This document shows, piece by piece, positions 26,601 to 34,800 of a stretch of 64,000 bases of DNA; position 1 is the stretch's first letter; the number at the start of each line of letters is the position of its first letter. The notes beneath the pieces were generated by a model, which was given only the letters and a program-made list of their open reading frames with translations, had not been told where the DNA came from and did no database searches. This stretch comes from Phalacrocorax aristotelis (taxonomy: Eukaryota > Chordata > Aves > Suliformes > Phalacrocoracidae), in NCBI RefSeq assembly GCF_949628215.1, contig NC_134281.1, forward strand, positions 41,772,512-41,836,511, in the 5' to 3' direction. The position numbers and the translations under genes are program-made.

Positions 26601-28989
26601 CATAAGTCTATAATAACTCTCAATGCTTACAACTTTTAAAAGTTCTTAAATATCTCTGAAAAGACTGTGAGCCTAAGCAACTAATTGCCCTTTCTGAGTT
26701 GACCTTGAAACCAAAATGCCCAAACACTTGCTATGTAGCAAAGTGGCATATGGATAGAGATGAAAGCCAAAGCTTATATAAAAGAGATGACACTTGTTCA
26801 CACCACTCCTATCTTAAAATCCAGATTATGCAAAACTATCATTAGGATGTTATAAAGGTACTTATTACAGCTGAGAAAGCCTGGATAACGCTAAGTCACA
26901 TGCTGAAAGAATGTGCTTGCTAACGGGTAGAATTTCATCGTATAAGGAAAGAAGCCACAACCAATGCAACAGAGAAGTATGTTCACCTTTTATAATGGTG
27001 GTTTCCACTTGGAGACCTCACATGTTTTAGGCACCAGCAATGCAGCTATTAGTGAGAAATGGCTTACATATGCCAAAAAAACCCCAAACACCAAAACAGT
27101 CACTAGAATTTTGATATAACTAAATTATTTGATAGCTTAGCATGTTTTTGCTTCAGCCACTGCTTTTTTTTTTTAATTACGAACAACTGTCATGTCGTTA
27201 TACACATACCTTTTACTAGCATCATGATCTATGAGGAGGATTTGAGAAAGCAACCCATACTACAACTAATCCCAAGTACATTCTGATCTATACCCCAAAA
27301 CCCACAAAATAAAATCATTAGTTTTCTAATTATACATTTTGGTTCTCTTGATCTAACTGAAGGTTTATGTTCCAATGCTTGCTTTGTCATCCCTATGATC
27401 TGGAAACATTTTTTCCAATACAGCAAGCTAAGATTTTCACATCATGAAACTCCAGGTAGAAAACAGGACTGAAAGACACTTTTATGACTAACACAATCCC
27501 ATGCTATTACATACAACCACAAAAGGACAAAAATGTTCTGAGAAAACAAACAAACAAACAAGGTAAGACACAGAACACAATCCTAAAACTCCAAGAGATA
27601 GCAAAGTTGGTATTATATTTGCATGAAAAACTTTATCTGAGATAGTGAAACCTAGTTCACAACTCCAACAGGTTATTATTCAGTCTAATCTTACTCCTTC
27701 CTTATCTTACTCAGTCTCCTAGATACCTTATAAAGAAATCAATTCCCAGTACACAGCACTACCTACCTATTTTCCAGGTGAATTTATGTAACTTTCCTAA
27801 TAATTACATGCAAAGAACTTGGAAAATCCATAGGTTTTCAAAACAAATGTTATGAAGATCCACAGCTTTCAGCATCTACTAACACCTTTATTTAGTACAG
27901 CTGAAGCAGAGATATTTTTTTCCTGTTGTATTGCTGACAGCAATACCACTTATACACAACTATAATATGGATGAAAATGAACACTTTTTATTTTAGTCTA
28001 TAGTAATATTGTAATTCAGAAGGAGTTTACATAAAATAAGTGCAAGCATTCTTAGGAAACACCAGTTGTCTAAAACAGTCCATTTGATCACATAGCTTTG
28101 GTAGAGGAAAGGCAGTATTTTCACATAGTACTCAAAGTGGCTTAGAACTCATCTGTGCGACAATCTTTAGGGGTAAATTACCAAATCCACGCCTCCAGTA
28201 ACAACCTCTCCTATGAGGCTGCAAACCTCTGTGCCCGTTAATGCCAGTTATCATGATTTTCTGTGCCACGGCATGCTATAAACTGAACTGAGACCAACTC
28301 AATTATGTTTCAGGGATAGGAAAGAACTTTTTGCAGAAACGTCACAATTAAAAAGCAGCAACTAGGCCCATGTCAAGTAAGCAACAATGCTACCATCAAA
28401 TTTGGTGGTGTTAAACAACTCACTTAGGTCCCCTGTAAGCTGCCAGCTAGTACTGACTTTTGTCCATTCATACTAGTGGTTTACACATTAAAAGCTCTGT
28501 ATACTGTTCCCAATTCCACAAGTCATCCAACACCTAGCAATGAAGATTAAGGATTTGAGGAAAATGAAAAATTTTGAGGAATGGTAGTTTCTATAAACTT
28601 TGAAAAAAATGACTATGCCTTTAAAGATAGACGCCAACACTTGAAATCTGAACCTTATCTAAAACGACTGTAAATTCCTTAGCACAGTTATTGAATTTAT
28701 GCCTTGGGATACTCTCACTACTGAACTGCTGACTGCTGTTTGTAAACTACCCACTGTAATCATTACACACAACCGTTATGGGGAAAAACATCTAATCATT
28801 ACCTAAACTGAGTTGTTCTTTTGATTTAATATTTTCTAAACTGCTTTTTAAAACAGTTAGATAAGCTGCTCGGCAGTTCATGTAAAAGATCGCTTCTTCT
28901 GCATGCTGGGACTTCTTTGCTTGGGAACTTTCTGAGCGTGTGACTTTCTGAACGGAGAGTGATGCGTTATTCTCAGGACTGCTGGCCAT
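1948..28989 (-). CDS. EFCAB7: EFCAB7, EF-hand calcium-binding domain protein 7 (13 coding exons, complete CDS)
   Basis: Thirteen exons with GT-AG borders join in phase to 1887 nt, giving 628 residues plus stop. From recalled knowledge of the human protein (629 residues), similarity runs the whole length, with near-identical blocks such as FYMNCRAAYLTV, NFDDFC, LLSLEEYNFFELRTSGEKC, MDLNLMEANDREGDP and QHVMPLNE. There are two EF-hand-like loops near the N-terminus (residues 115-126 and 151-162) and one in the middle (415-426); the second lacks the usual acidic last residue. No signal peptide or membrane segment is visible. The family protein binds IQCE and tethers EVC-EVC2 at the ciliary base, promoting Hedgehog signalling downstream of Smoothened. 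The gene is head-to-head with ITGB3BP across a CpG island. The start codon is in the second exon of the transcript; the first is probably untranslated. No frameshift or premature stop was found. Confidence 0.96.
2023..3087 (-). other. EFCAB7: EFCAB7 intron 12
   Basis: AT-rich intron with no conserved open frame. Its donor at the 3087 side reads ATG|GTAAGA. Only short A runs were noticed. Confidence 0.85.
3088..3195 (-). CDS. EFCAB7: EFCAB7 coding exon 12
   Basis: Encodes residues 569-604 (36 codons, phase 0 at both ends), beginning SENKVIIHVNNEHSKNC and ending VEVAPKSMM. The borders are TTGCAG|TCT and ATG|GTAAGA. It aligns with the human segment VIIHISNELSKNC..FAVEVGPKS. Confidence 0.95.
3196..5779 (-). 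other. EFCAB7: EFCAB7 intron 11
   Basis: About 2.6 kb of AT-rich sequence. Chance open frames up to about 84 codons occur, but none has splice borders, composition or similarity suggesting a gene. Confidence 0.85.
5780..5989 (-). CDS. EFCAB7: EFCAB7 coding exon 11
   Basis: Seventy codons in phase 0 at both ends, residues 499-568. It starts ACPFVIDIYAEKCKPRIKA and ends RRITSVIENK, and is very close to human ACPFVIDIYAEKCKPKIKA..ITSVIENK. The borders are GTTGCAG|GCA and AAG|GTATGG. Confidence 0.96.
5990..7841 (-). other. EFCAB7: EFCAB7 intron 10
   Basis: About 1.85 kb of AT-rich intron. No repeat longer than a simple tract and no credible extra exon was seen. Confidence 0.85.
7842..7990 (-). 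CDS. EFCAB7: EFCAB7 coding exon 10
   Basis: Two bases complete Glu449, then 49 codons give residues 450-498. It includes KNELTRQGFMDLNLMEAN, DREGDPSDLWVTLLSLGYNK and ALEMTE, the longest near-identical block with human EFCAB7. The borders are AAACAG|AG and GAG|GTATGA. Confidence 0.96.
7991..10046 (-). other. EFCAB7: EFCAB7 intron 9
   Basis: About 2.06 kb. It contains a CA-rich stretch near 8728-8757 and a 15-bp tandem repeat at 9541-9579, listed separately. Nothing gene-like was seen. Confidence 0.85.
9541..9579. repeat. 15-bp tandem repeat, about 2.6 copies
   Basis: ATTTTCTAATGTCTA is followed by ATTTTCTAATATCTA and a partial third copy ATTTTCTAA. One G/A difference separates the two full units. 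This is an AT-rich minisatellite-like duplication inside an EFCAB7 intron. Confidence 0.85.
10047..10180 (-). CDS. EFCAB7: EFCAB7 coding exon 9, canonical EF-hand
   Basis: One base completes Arg404, 44 codons give residues 405-448, and one base is carried into Glu449. The EF-hand loop is residues 415-426, DLDGNGLLSLEE: Asp at 1 and 3, Asn at 5, Gly at 6, Ser at 9 and Glu at 12, so all calcium ligand positions are satisfied. The downstream block FFELRTSGEKC matches the human protein. The borders are ATTTTAG|AGCC and AAGG|GTAAGT. Confidence 0.96.
10384..10541 (-). CDS. EFCAB7: EFCAB7 coding exon 8
   Basis: Encodes residues 352-403 plus two bases of Arg404. It starts MFGWKGELGSGIYWLLP and ends ELALTKEF, corresponding to human FGWTGELGPGIYWLIP..GELFLTKEF. 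The first codon is ATG where human has Val; given the splice context this is an internal residue, not a start. The borders are AGTAG|ATG and CCG|GTGAGT. The intron to exon 9 is only 203 nt. Confidence 0.94.
10542..11540 (-). other. EFCAB7: EFCAB7 intron 7
   Basis: About 1.0 kb of AT-rich intron with nothing recognisable beyond splice sites. Confidence 0.85.
11541..11650 (-). CDS. EFCAB7: EFCAB7 coding exon 7
   Basis: Two bases complete Gly315, then 36 codons give residues 316-351. It includes NWLSVDTALYILKENETQEN, where human has WLSVDTALYILKENESQAN. It ends in KE before a GTTAGA donor, and the acceptor is CTTTTAG|GA. A plus-strand open frame of 134 codons overlapping here (11443-11847) is a shadow. 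Confidence 0.95.
11651..13607 (-). other. EFCAB7: EFCAB7 intron 6
   Basis: About 1.96 kb of AT-rich intron. Only short T and A runs were noticed (for example near 12570). No gene or mobile element was recognised. Confidence 0.85.
13608..13749 (-). CDS. EFCAB7: EFCAB7 coding exon 6
   Basis: Forty-seven codons (residues 268-314) plus one base of Gly315. It includes QSKGCFYLEEDGEIISHKYK and VYITIKPLNVRQVE, against human QSKGCFFLEEDGEIISHQYR and VYLTIKPLNLSQVEG. The borders are TTTCTAG|GAA and AAG|GTAAGT. Confidence 0.95.
13750..19706 (-). other. EFCAB7: EFCAB7 intron 5 (largest intron of the gene)
   Basis: Nearly 6 kb of AT-rich sequence. It has an A27 tract (14641-14667), a T-rich tract near 14333-14346, and chance open frames, the longest on the plus strand at 17667-18310 with overlapping frames. 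No conserved domain, repeat family or RNA gene was recognised. Confidence 0.8.
14641..14667. repeat. A27 homopolymer tract
   Basis: An uninterrupted run of 27 adenines. It could be a mononucleotide microsatellite or the tail of an old retroposed copy, but the sequence immediately upstream (…GAGAGCTTGT) resembles no retroposon or gene I know, so the plain microsatellite reading is preferred. Confidence 0.9.
19707..19831 (-). CDS. EFCAB7: EFCAB7 coding exon 5
   Basis: Two bases complete Gly226, then 41 codons give residues 227-267, starting DSRTSSRPSSAQSCKAS and ending KLIEPDTIK. Ser/Thr-rich and less conserved than its neighbours. The NRNTKLIEP stretch matches human NRNSKLMEPNLIK. Likely a linker between the EF-hand pair and the middle domain. 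The borders are TTATAG|GT and AAG|GTATCA. Confidence 0.92.
19832..20914 (-). other. EFCAB7: EFCAB7 intron 4
   Basis: About 1.1 kb of intron. No repeats or extra exons were recognised. Confidence 0.85.
20915..21104 (-). CDS. EFCAB7: EFCAB7 coding exon 4
   Basis: Sixty-three codons (residues 163-225) plus one base of Gly226. It begins FCDFYMTTSEQCCKAAQEKL, against human FCKLYMTTNEQCLKTTLEKL. It continues into a Pro/Ser/Lys-rich linker (KPPPRVSRKSNHK). The borders are ATCTAAAG|TTT and AAAG|GTATTT. Confidence 0.95.
21105..21947 (-). other. EFCAB7: EFCAB7 intron 3
   Basis: About 0.84 kb of AT-rich intron with nothing recognisable. Confidence 0.85.
21948..22034 (-). CDS. EFCAB7: EFCAB7 coding exon 3, degenerate EF-hand
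   Basis: Twenty-nine codons, residues 134-162, starting RGEKMTQDEVSTI. The EF-hand loop is residues 151-162 (DFNCSGKLDYKK). Asp1, Asn3, Ser5, Gly6 and Asp9 are present, but position 12 is Lys instead of Glu/Asp, as in the human protein as I recall it (DVNADGKFDYIK). Calcium binding at this hand is therefore doubtful. Missed by simple open-frame searches because it is short. The borders are TTGCAG|AGA and AAG|GTATGG. Confidence 0.94.
22035..24484 (-). other. EFCAB7: EFCAB7 intron 2
   Basis: About 2.45 kb. The part nearest exon 2 has a T run near 24175-24186 and an A/C-rich low-complexity stretch (about 24300-24360). No extra exon was recognised. Confidence 0.85.
24485..24696 (-). CDS. EFCAB7: EFCAB7 coding exon 2, canonical EF-hand
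   Basis: Two bases complete Val63, then 70 codons give residues 64-133. It includes AGRNPSQKTVNKYWTSQT and LNFDDFCTILKKEKP, near-identical to human. The EF-hand loop is residues 115-126, DVDNTGYISHDE: Asp1, Asp3, Thr5, Gly6, Ser9 and Glu12, a complete ligand set. The borders are GTTCAG|TA and ACG|GTAAGT. Confidence 0.96.
24697..28802 (-). other. EFCAB7: EFCAB7 intron 1 of the coding region
   Basis: About 4.1 kb of AT-rich intron. It contains a T18 run (24789-24806) and short (AAAC)n stretches near 25969-25986 and 27544-27561. No gene or interspersed repeat was recognised. Confidence 0.82.
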
Positions 28990-28990
28990 T
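28803..28990 (-). CDS. EFCAB7: EFCAB7 first coding exon, with start codon
   Basis: The acceptor ATTCTTCACAG falls one base before ATG at 28989-28987, so the transcript has an upstream untranslated exon. It encodes residues 1-62 plus one base of Val63, beginning MASSPENNASLSVQK (human MAISPRSDATFSSQK) and continuing IFYMNCRAAYLTVLKSSLEN. This ATG is chosen because similarity begins exactly there and the exon has only one base upstream. The donor is TTTAG|GTAATG. Confidence 0.95.
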
Positions 28991-31405
28991 CTGTGAAGAA
29001 TACAATTACGGTTAGAATTTGTTACTGTCTTGCCTGTTTAATAATGCCTCTGCTTTGTCCTCTGAAACACAGACTAGCACAAATTATCCTAACATCTAGG
29101 TCATATTTTTTCCATTCTCTAAATCTGGGATGGGAATTCTTATCTACGCTTGTAGGTAAGCACCATGAGATCCACAAACAAAAATAGCTAGAGCTCTACT
29201 TATTATTCACAATTTATTCTTTATTGGCAGCAAAAAGTTTCATTTTATTGTATTTTATTTTAATTTTAGACATTTCATATTACAAAGATTATATGGTCAC
29301 ATGATTTGAAACTTGAAAATGTGTTTTTATGCTTATCTGGGATAAAAACCATTGCTATCCATGTTTAGAAATAAACCACTAAGACTTGTCCTTTCTACAC
29401 ATTTCCACTAGAATTTCTACTCTTACCACATTAGCTAAATTCTCCTAATGACAGAAACAATGAGAGAATTTGTACGGAAGCACACTTGTTGACTTTACTA
29501 CCACTGTCTATGCCTAGCATGATTTGTCACAATGGTAAATGGTACTGTTTTGCTCCCAGTGCCACTCTCATTGCTACAGTTCACCTGCAGTAGCAAAGGT
29601 GGAGTGTTTTCAGGAAAAAAAAATGCAAATTTAAACATGGCCACATATGTGAAAGGCACAGAATTATTTAAAAAGACTTTTTCACCAAACAACAAAGTAA
29701 ATATTATCAAGAATGGATGCAGCACTTATCTCATTGGAGAGTGCTCTGTGGCTGTATGATCACAACTGGCTCACGTCATGTTAGATTCTCTACTATATTT
29801 CTTGGTGTTAACAGCAGAGTAAGTGTCCCCTTTGCCCTCCAGTGAAAACTACATGTGAGCATGTTTATATTGAACTGCATATTTGTCAACTTTTAAGTGA
29901 AGGAGGAAATCCTGACTTCTGTATTTCCAAGACTGGTTTAGCTGGAAAACTGGGTAGCTTTACACAGCTTCAGCAGAGGCACTGTGTAATGTCATAAACA
30001 CCATATAACATTTGGTGTTAAAAAAAGAGATATAATAATTATTAAATTGATTACATGCTTTTTTCTGGTGCCAACCCATACCAGAATGGGCTTTTGTTTT
30101 CTGTTTTAACAGTTATAACTCAATAAAACATATGGCTAATAGTAAAATTGGTCAAAATTTTAGGCCTTAAGCCTTCAAGTATGTGAAGTTAAGAACACAA
30201 TTCTACTTTTAAGAGTTATCTAAATATAATTAATAGTAATAAATATGTCTGAAGCTAAGAATGTGTGTGAAACTTTGCACAACATAGGCCTTTTAAGTAC
30301 AAGACTACCAGATAATTGTAAATTAATGGAAAAAATATGAAATGCATTTTTCTAAATTATTAAAACAATTCAAAGCAGTAACTAATACTGTTTGCTCGCC
30401 AATGGCCACTAAACTTTAACAGCATTTTTTTCCTTTTACCGAGGGTGATTAAGGTTTTTAGAAGGCCATCACAGAGGGACACTAAATCAAGTTGTACTGT
30501 TGGTCTAACAGCCTCCCATATTATTTTACCCAATGTTGACTTCACAAAATATATTCCAGTATAATAAATTGAATATCTCAAGTTCAGCAACAAGACAACA
30601 ACATCACAGGGTCCCCTTCAGGACTCATTGGATTTTTACTCAGGAGGCCTAAATCACTTGCACCTTGTTGAGTTATACAGGTCTTTTACACTTGGGAAAG
30701 AAAGATAATAATCGCTTATCATGGATGAAGTACCCTATTTATAATACACAGGCCGCCTGCCTGACACTTTAACATTACACTGGCATTAGAAGGACCCCAT
30801 AGGGACACTGTGATACAGTCTGGTTACTGCAAACGGGTGTCACTATAATTAAGCACCAGTGTTAGACACACAAAATGGAAGTGTGTTAAAGTCAAGGAGG
30901 AAAAGAAGAATAAATGTTAATTTTCCAGTAACTAGTTTATAAAATGTGAACTCTCGTTTATACTCCTTAGACTGCCCCTTACAGAGATATTTCTTCCACA
31001 GGGGCCACAGTCAGGAAGTGCTGCCAATACATTGCTCCGAAATCCAGAGGGCAATAGCTTAGCAACAGCACTGCCAGCAGCCCGGACTTGGGTTGTTAAA
31101 TCTTTACTGGACAAATGATGCTTTAGACAAAATGAACGGAGGGAAGCAATCCAGCCTCAGCTGAAGTGGGAGGACGACACAGTCTAACTATTACTTTCCA
31201 TTTCAGTTGCTATGATTCTAACAAATAAAAACCGTCTTCCAACCAGGAATTCAGTCACACCCCTCTTGGCAATACTGGCCTTTCCCGCGGCGGGCCCGAC
31301 GGCCAGGGTCACCTCCGCCCACAGCCAGCCCACACCGCCAGGCCAGGGAAGCTTCGCACCGCTGCTTCTCCAGCTGCTCAGCCCAAGCGCCCAGGCCTCG
31401 CTCAC
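28991..31405 (-). other. EFCAB7: EFCAB7 5' UTR intron (inferred)
   Basis: About 2.4 kb between the first coding exon and the CpG island. AT-rich through about 31.2 kb, then rising in GC. No coding exon was recognised. Its extent depends on the proposed donor at 31405. Confidence 0.6.
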
Positions 31406-31800
31406 CTGAGGAGACGAAACTCTTACCACATGAATCTACCTACCTCCCACCCCGCTGGGCGCAGGGGTCTTCTTGGGCAAAATTCACTACCTACCCCCGC
31501 GCAAAAGGCTTTGCAATCCCCTTCCCCCAGCCCGTCAGATGGGAACGAACCCTCCCGCCCGCACGCCGAGGACCCTCCGCCCTGCCCGGCGACCCCAGCA
31601 GCCCTGAGGGGCCGGGGCTAGCCATCCGACACCTCCCGCCCGAACCGGCCTCGCACGAACCTTCCCGGGGGGCAGCGGGGCCCCGCAGGCCTGGCGGACT
31701 CCCAGCCCCGGCCCGCCGCCTCCGCCGCCCTCGTCCCGCCCTGCCGGAGCCGCGGCCCGCCCTCTCAGCGCCGTTTCCAGCCGGCGGCGTTTGGCCGATG
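31406..31800 (-). other. EFCAB7: Probable EFCAB7 5' untranslated exon (approximate upstream end)
   Basis: The minus strand reads CTCCTCAG|GTGAGC with the break at 31406/31405, the best donor in this part of the island. It would splice to the acceptor at 28991. The upstream end (transcription start) cannot be read from sequence; 31800 is only a guess at the island centre. Weaker donors lie at about 31424-31429 and 31440. Confidence 0.45.
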
Positions 31801-31858
31801 CACGGCAGCGGCGGCGGGAGATCCGCAACAGGCGGCGGGAGCGGCTGCAGGCATCGCA

Positions 31859-31863
31859 ATGTC
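31859..31863 (+). CDS. ITGB3BP: ITGB3BP first coding exon (ATG plus two bases), tentative
   Basis: ATGTC followed by GTAGGT. Joined to the acceptor at 35871 it gives [10 protein letters not shown], paralleling human MPVKRSLKLD, which also begins with a tiny coding segment in exon 1. G at -3 supports the start. The weak point is the donor, whose last exon base is C instead of G. A nearby better donor (TAG|GTATCG) would put an in-frame stop right after ATG TCG. An unseen alternative first exon remains possible. Confidence 0.5.
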
Positions 31864-34800
31864 GTAGGTATCGGGCAGGAGCGGCGCCGCTTTCCGCTCT
31901 CTCCCGCCGGCCGCCGCGCCTCTCAGCAGCGGGGCGGCCCCGAGGGCTGCTGGGGGCCGCTGGAGCGGGGCGGGGTGGAGCGGAGCAGGCGGCCGCTGGA
32001 GCGAGGGCCCGTGGGGGACACTCTGAGGCGGGGCGCTCCACCCCGGCGGCCCGCGAGCTCACGGTGAGGCGGCGAGCTGGTTCCCTGAGGAGAATGTGCT
32101 CCGCGGGTTATGCCGGAGCGGGGAGAAGCACGCCATGGCGTGGGGAAGGGCGGGTTTTGTTTCAAGCTCTGTCTTCCAGTTGTTGCATGGGACTGGGAAA
32201 CGTTTAAGATGGAGGCTCTTTGGGGCAGAGCCTGATCCGGGCGGAGTTTGGGTGTGTGATGCCCACTGGCATGGGTAATACTTTCTGTATGTTGCATGTA
32301 TGTTTTCGGCTTCCCCAGCTTTAGAAAGGAGAGTTTGTTTATCTCTGCACACCCCATGGATAAGGGCTATGAGGCTGTGTGGTGGGGGAGGAAGAGTCAC
32401 AGGTGGGTTGTGCCGAGTTTGACACCAGGGTTTTGCACTGCAGGCTGCTGTGGGAAGGTATCGCAGGCCTGCGGTGATAAGGGCGTGACGCATTCCGTGT
32501 CCGTTTTCCATCAGGCTGTGTCTCTTTGTAGTGTCTCCAATGGGAATAAATCCTGTTCATATTTCTCCTGTTCTTTGCAACTTACCAAGGAATAGTCGTG
32601 TAAGCCTGATGCTGTTCTTGTGTACCTTTGCTAATTGGGGGCTTCTGAGGAACAATAAAGAATATATGTAGGATTTTATTAACTTCCAACAGCAGGAAGG
32701 CGAGGCCATAAGATTTATGCTGCCTGTATATAGGCTTGGGATATTGTCCCAGTTTACAGTCCTTACAAGATTTCAAAGATAACTTATGTCAGAGCTAACA
32801 TAGGTTCCAACTTCGGCCAGTCTTTCTCATGACCACTGGAAGCTGAAAATCACGCCAGACAATAGTAATACAATGGAAACATCAATACACAAGCTTTGAT
32901 TTTTTTGGCATTTAAGTCTGTTTCTGACTGGTTGCACAGTGAGTTTAACTGAACATAGAAAATGATCATGCATTCTTTCTGCTTTTCTAATTAATAAGAC
33001 ATTTTTGTCAGCAGGTTTTGAAGATGAAGCAATATGTAAATAGCAAAGAGGTGTTTATGTTTTTCTCCCAGTGAAAGCAGAAACTTAAGAGGAAGCTGAC
33101 TGAAATGGCCTCAGAATGCACTACAATACTCTCTGGGGTACTTTTAATAAAATACCTGATTCTCTGTGTTCCTTTCTGTGCATTAAATCTGTATGTGACT
33201 GTCACCCTTGCATTAATTCATAAATTAATTGTGAAGGAAAGGTAAGTGTATGTGGAATTAAAAAAATATTTTTAAAATCCATTTCTTTATAGAAAATTAA
33301 AATGCATATCTAGACTTTCACTGTTAAGCAGTTCTTCATATAAGTGGTTTCATCAAAGCAGCATTCAAGTGAGCAAAGGTCTCCCAGTATTAGAAAGGAA
33401 CTGACGATATCACCTGGAATGATAAATAAACAATATGCTATAGAAGTAATATGTAGTTCTTTAACCTGATAAATATTATGGGCAAAATAATCATTTCAGG
33501 TTGTACAGCAAGCTATAAACATGTGCCATCATACTCTGCATAGTTAAGAAAATAAATTAAGCCTTGTCAGGAAATTTTGAATCATTTCAAGGGTAGGAAA
33601 CTCAGGTAAATAAGTTGCTCTGTACTGTCATCACATATGCCTTATCTTTCTGTCGGCTTTTCTTGTTCCCACTGACATTTGGTTCTAATCCATAGCCACA
33701 GCAAGGCTTTCCCAGCCATATAAAAAAGATAAACCAAACTAAATCTGGTGCTCTTCCTCCACAGTGTTTCCAAGGATACGTCAGGAATTTTGCACCTAGG
33801 TGCGCGTGTCTCTTGAAAGATCTGAGAGAAGACACTTTGGCCAACTGGGTCTTCATGTTAGATGTCTGGATTAATTTTGTTTCAGTTGTCCTAGCCAGGG
33901 ACAACTTGGTCTTTTATGTAGGCTAAGAGCACAAATTTTAACTTATTTTGAGATTTACCTTCTCACATTATGGCAGCAGAAAGACAATCATTAAAAACAA
34001 GCCCACAAATAAATGAGGCTGCTGGGTAGGATGGATTGGGAAAAGCGAGGCAAAGTTGACCTCCTGAAGCCAAAACTGTACCCATGCAACTCCTTCCAAT
34101 GTTGAAGTGTTTGCCTGGAATGAGGCTGCCTCTTTGCCACCATAGCTCAAGGTGTTTGCAGGGGTTTTGCAGGCCAACAGGGAGAAATTTAGGCTGTCTT
34201 CATTTCTATTGCTGTGCACAGTACTTGTCAGACTTTAAAGAACATGGTCTTGACCAGTCTACAACTTTCTCTCTAAGAAATTTTCTAAATGTTTATAATT
34301 TAGTGGGATTTTCATGTAGTTTCTCATTTGTCTTCATCCTACAGCTATGTTGAGTCCAGATTCTGCTTTACTTTGGCTTCCAGCTTCTTTTGAAGCCCAT
34401 CATAAAAACTTCCATCATAACATGCCTTAGTATAACATGCAAATGCATTGGCCCCTAGAGCATCCTTTTGGGGTAGATGTATTAATAAATATAATGTTTC
34501 TCTGCTGCCACTGGGGTGGAAGATGTAATGGAGTCTGCATTCCTTAAGCAATATGGGTTTCTATTTAAAAAAGGAATACATTGTAAAGAATTCCATCAAA
34601 CTGTTACAGCTTTGACTGCCCTTTGGCAAGAAGTATACACACTTTTTTAATTTAAATGTTACCTGTTTACTTGGCTTTTTTAAGATAGAATACTTCTCTT
34701 TCCCTTTTTGTAATAGAGATAGTTGTAAAAGAGTATTCCTATAGGACTGTTGCCTGAGTTATATTTCAAATATGTGTTTTCATTCTATTCTTCCAATACT

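Larger units (their letters stand above)
31265..32150. promoter_or_regulatory. CpG island, bidirectional EFCAB7/ITGB3BP promoter
   Basis: Abrupt change from an AT-rich background to dense G+C and CpG, highest between about 31640 and 32070. It contains Sp1-type GC boxes, GGGGCGGGG at 31967-31975 and GGCGGGGC at 32027-32034. No TATA box is apparent. The start of ITGB3BP (plus) and the 5' untranslated exon of EFCAB7 (minus) both map inside it, so one island likely serves both genes, as at the human locus. The several long open frames here are GC-composition artefacts. Confidence 0.85.

Noticed and set aside
31491..32511. Several long open frames of up to 175 codons on both strands near 32 kb
   Set aside because: They arise from the low stop-codon density of the CpG island and are rich in Arg, Gly, Pro and Ala. 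None matches a known protein.
33071..33138. Exon-like segment with CTCCCAG acceptor and an internal ATG in ITGB3BP intron 1
   Set aside because: Joining it to exon 2 puts a stop (AGC TAA) in frame, and no similarity supports it. It could at most be an untranslated alternative exon.
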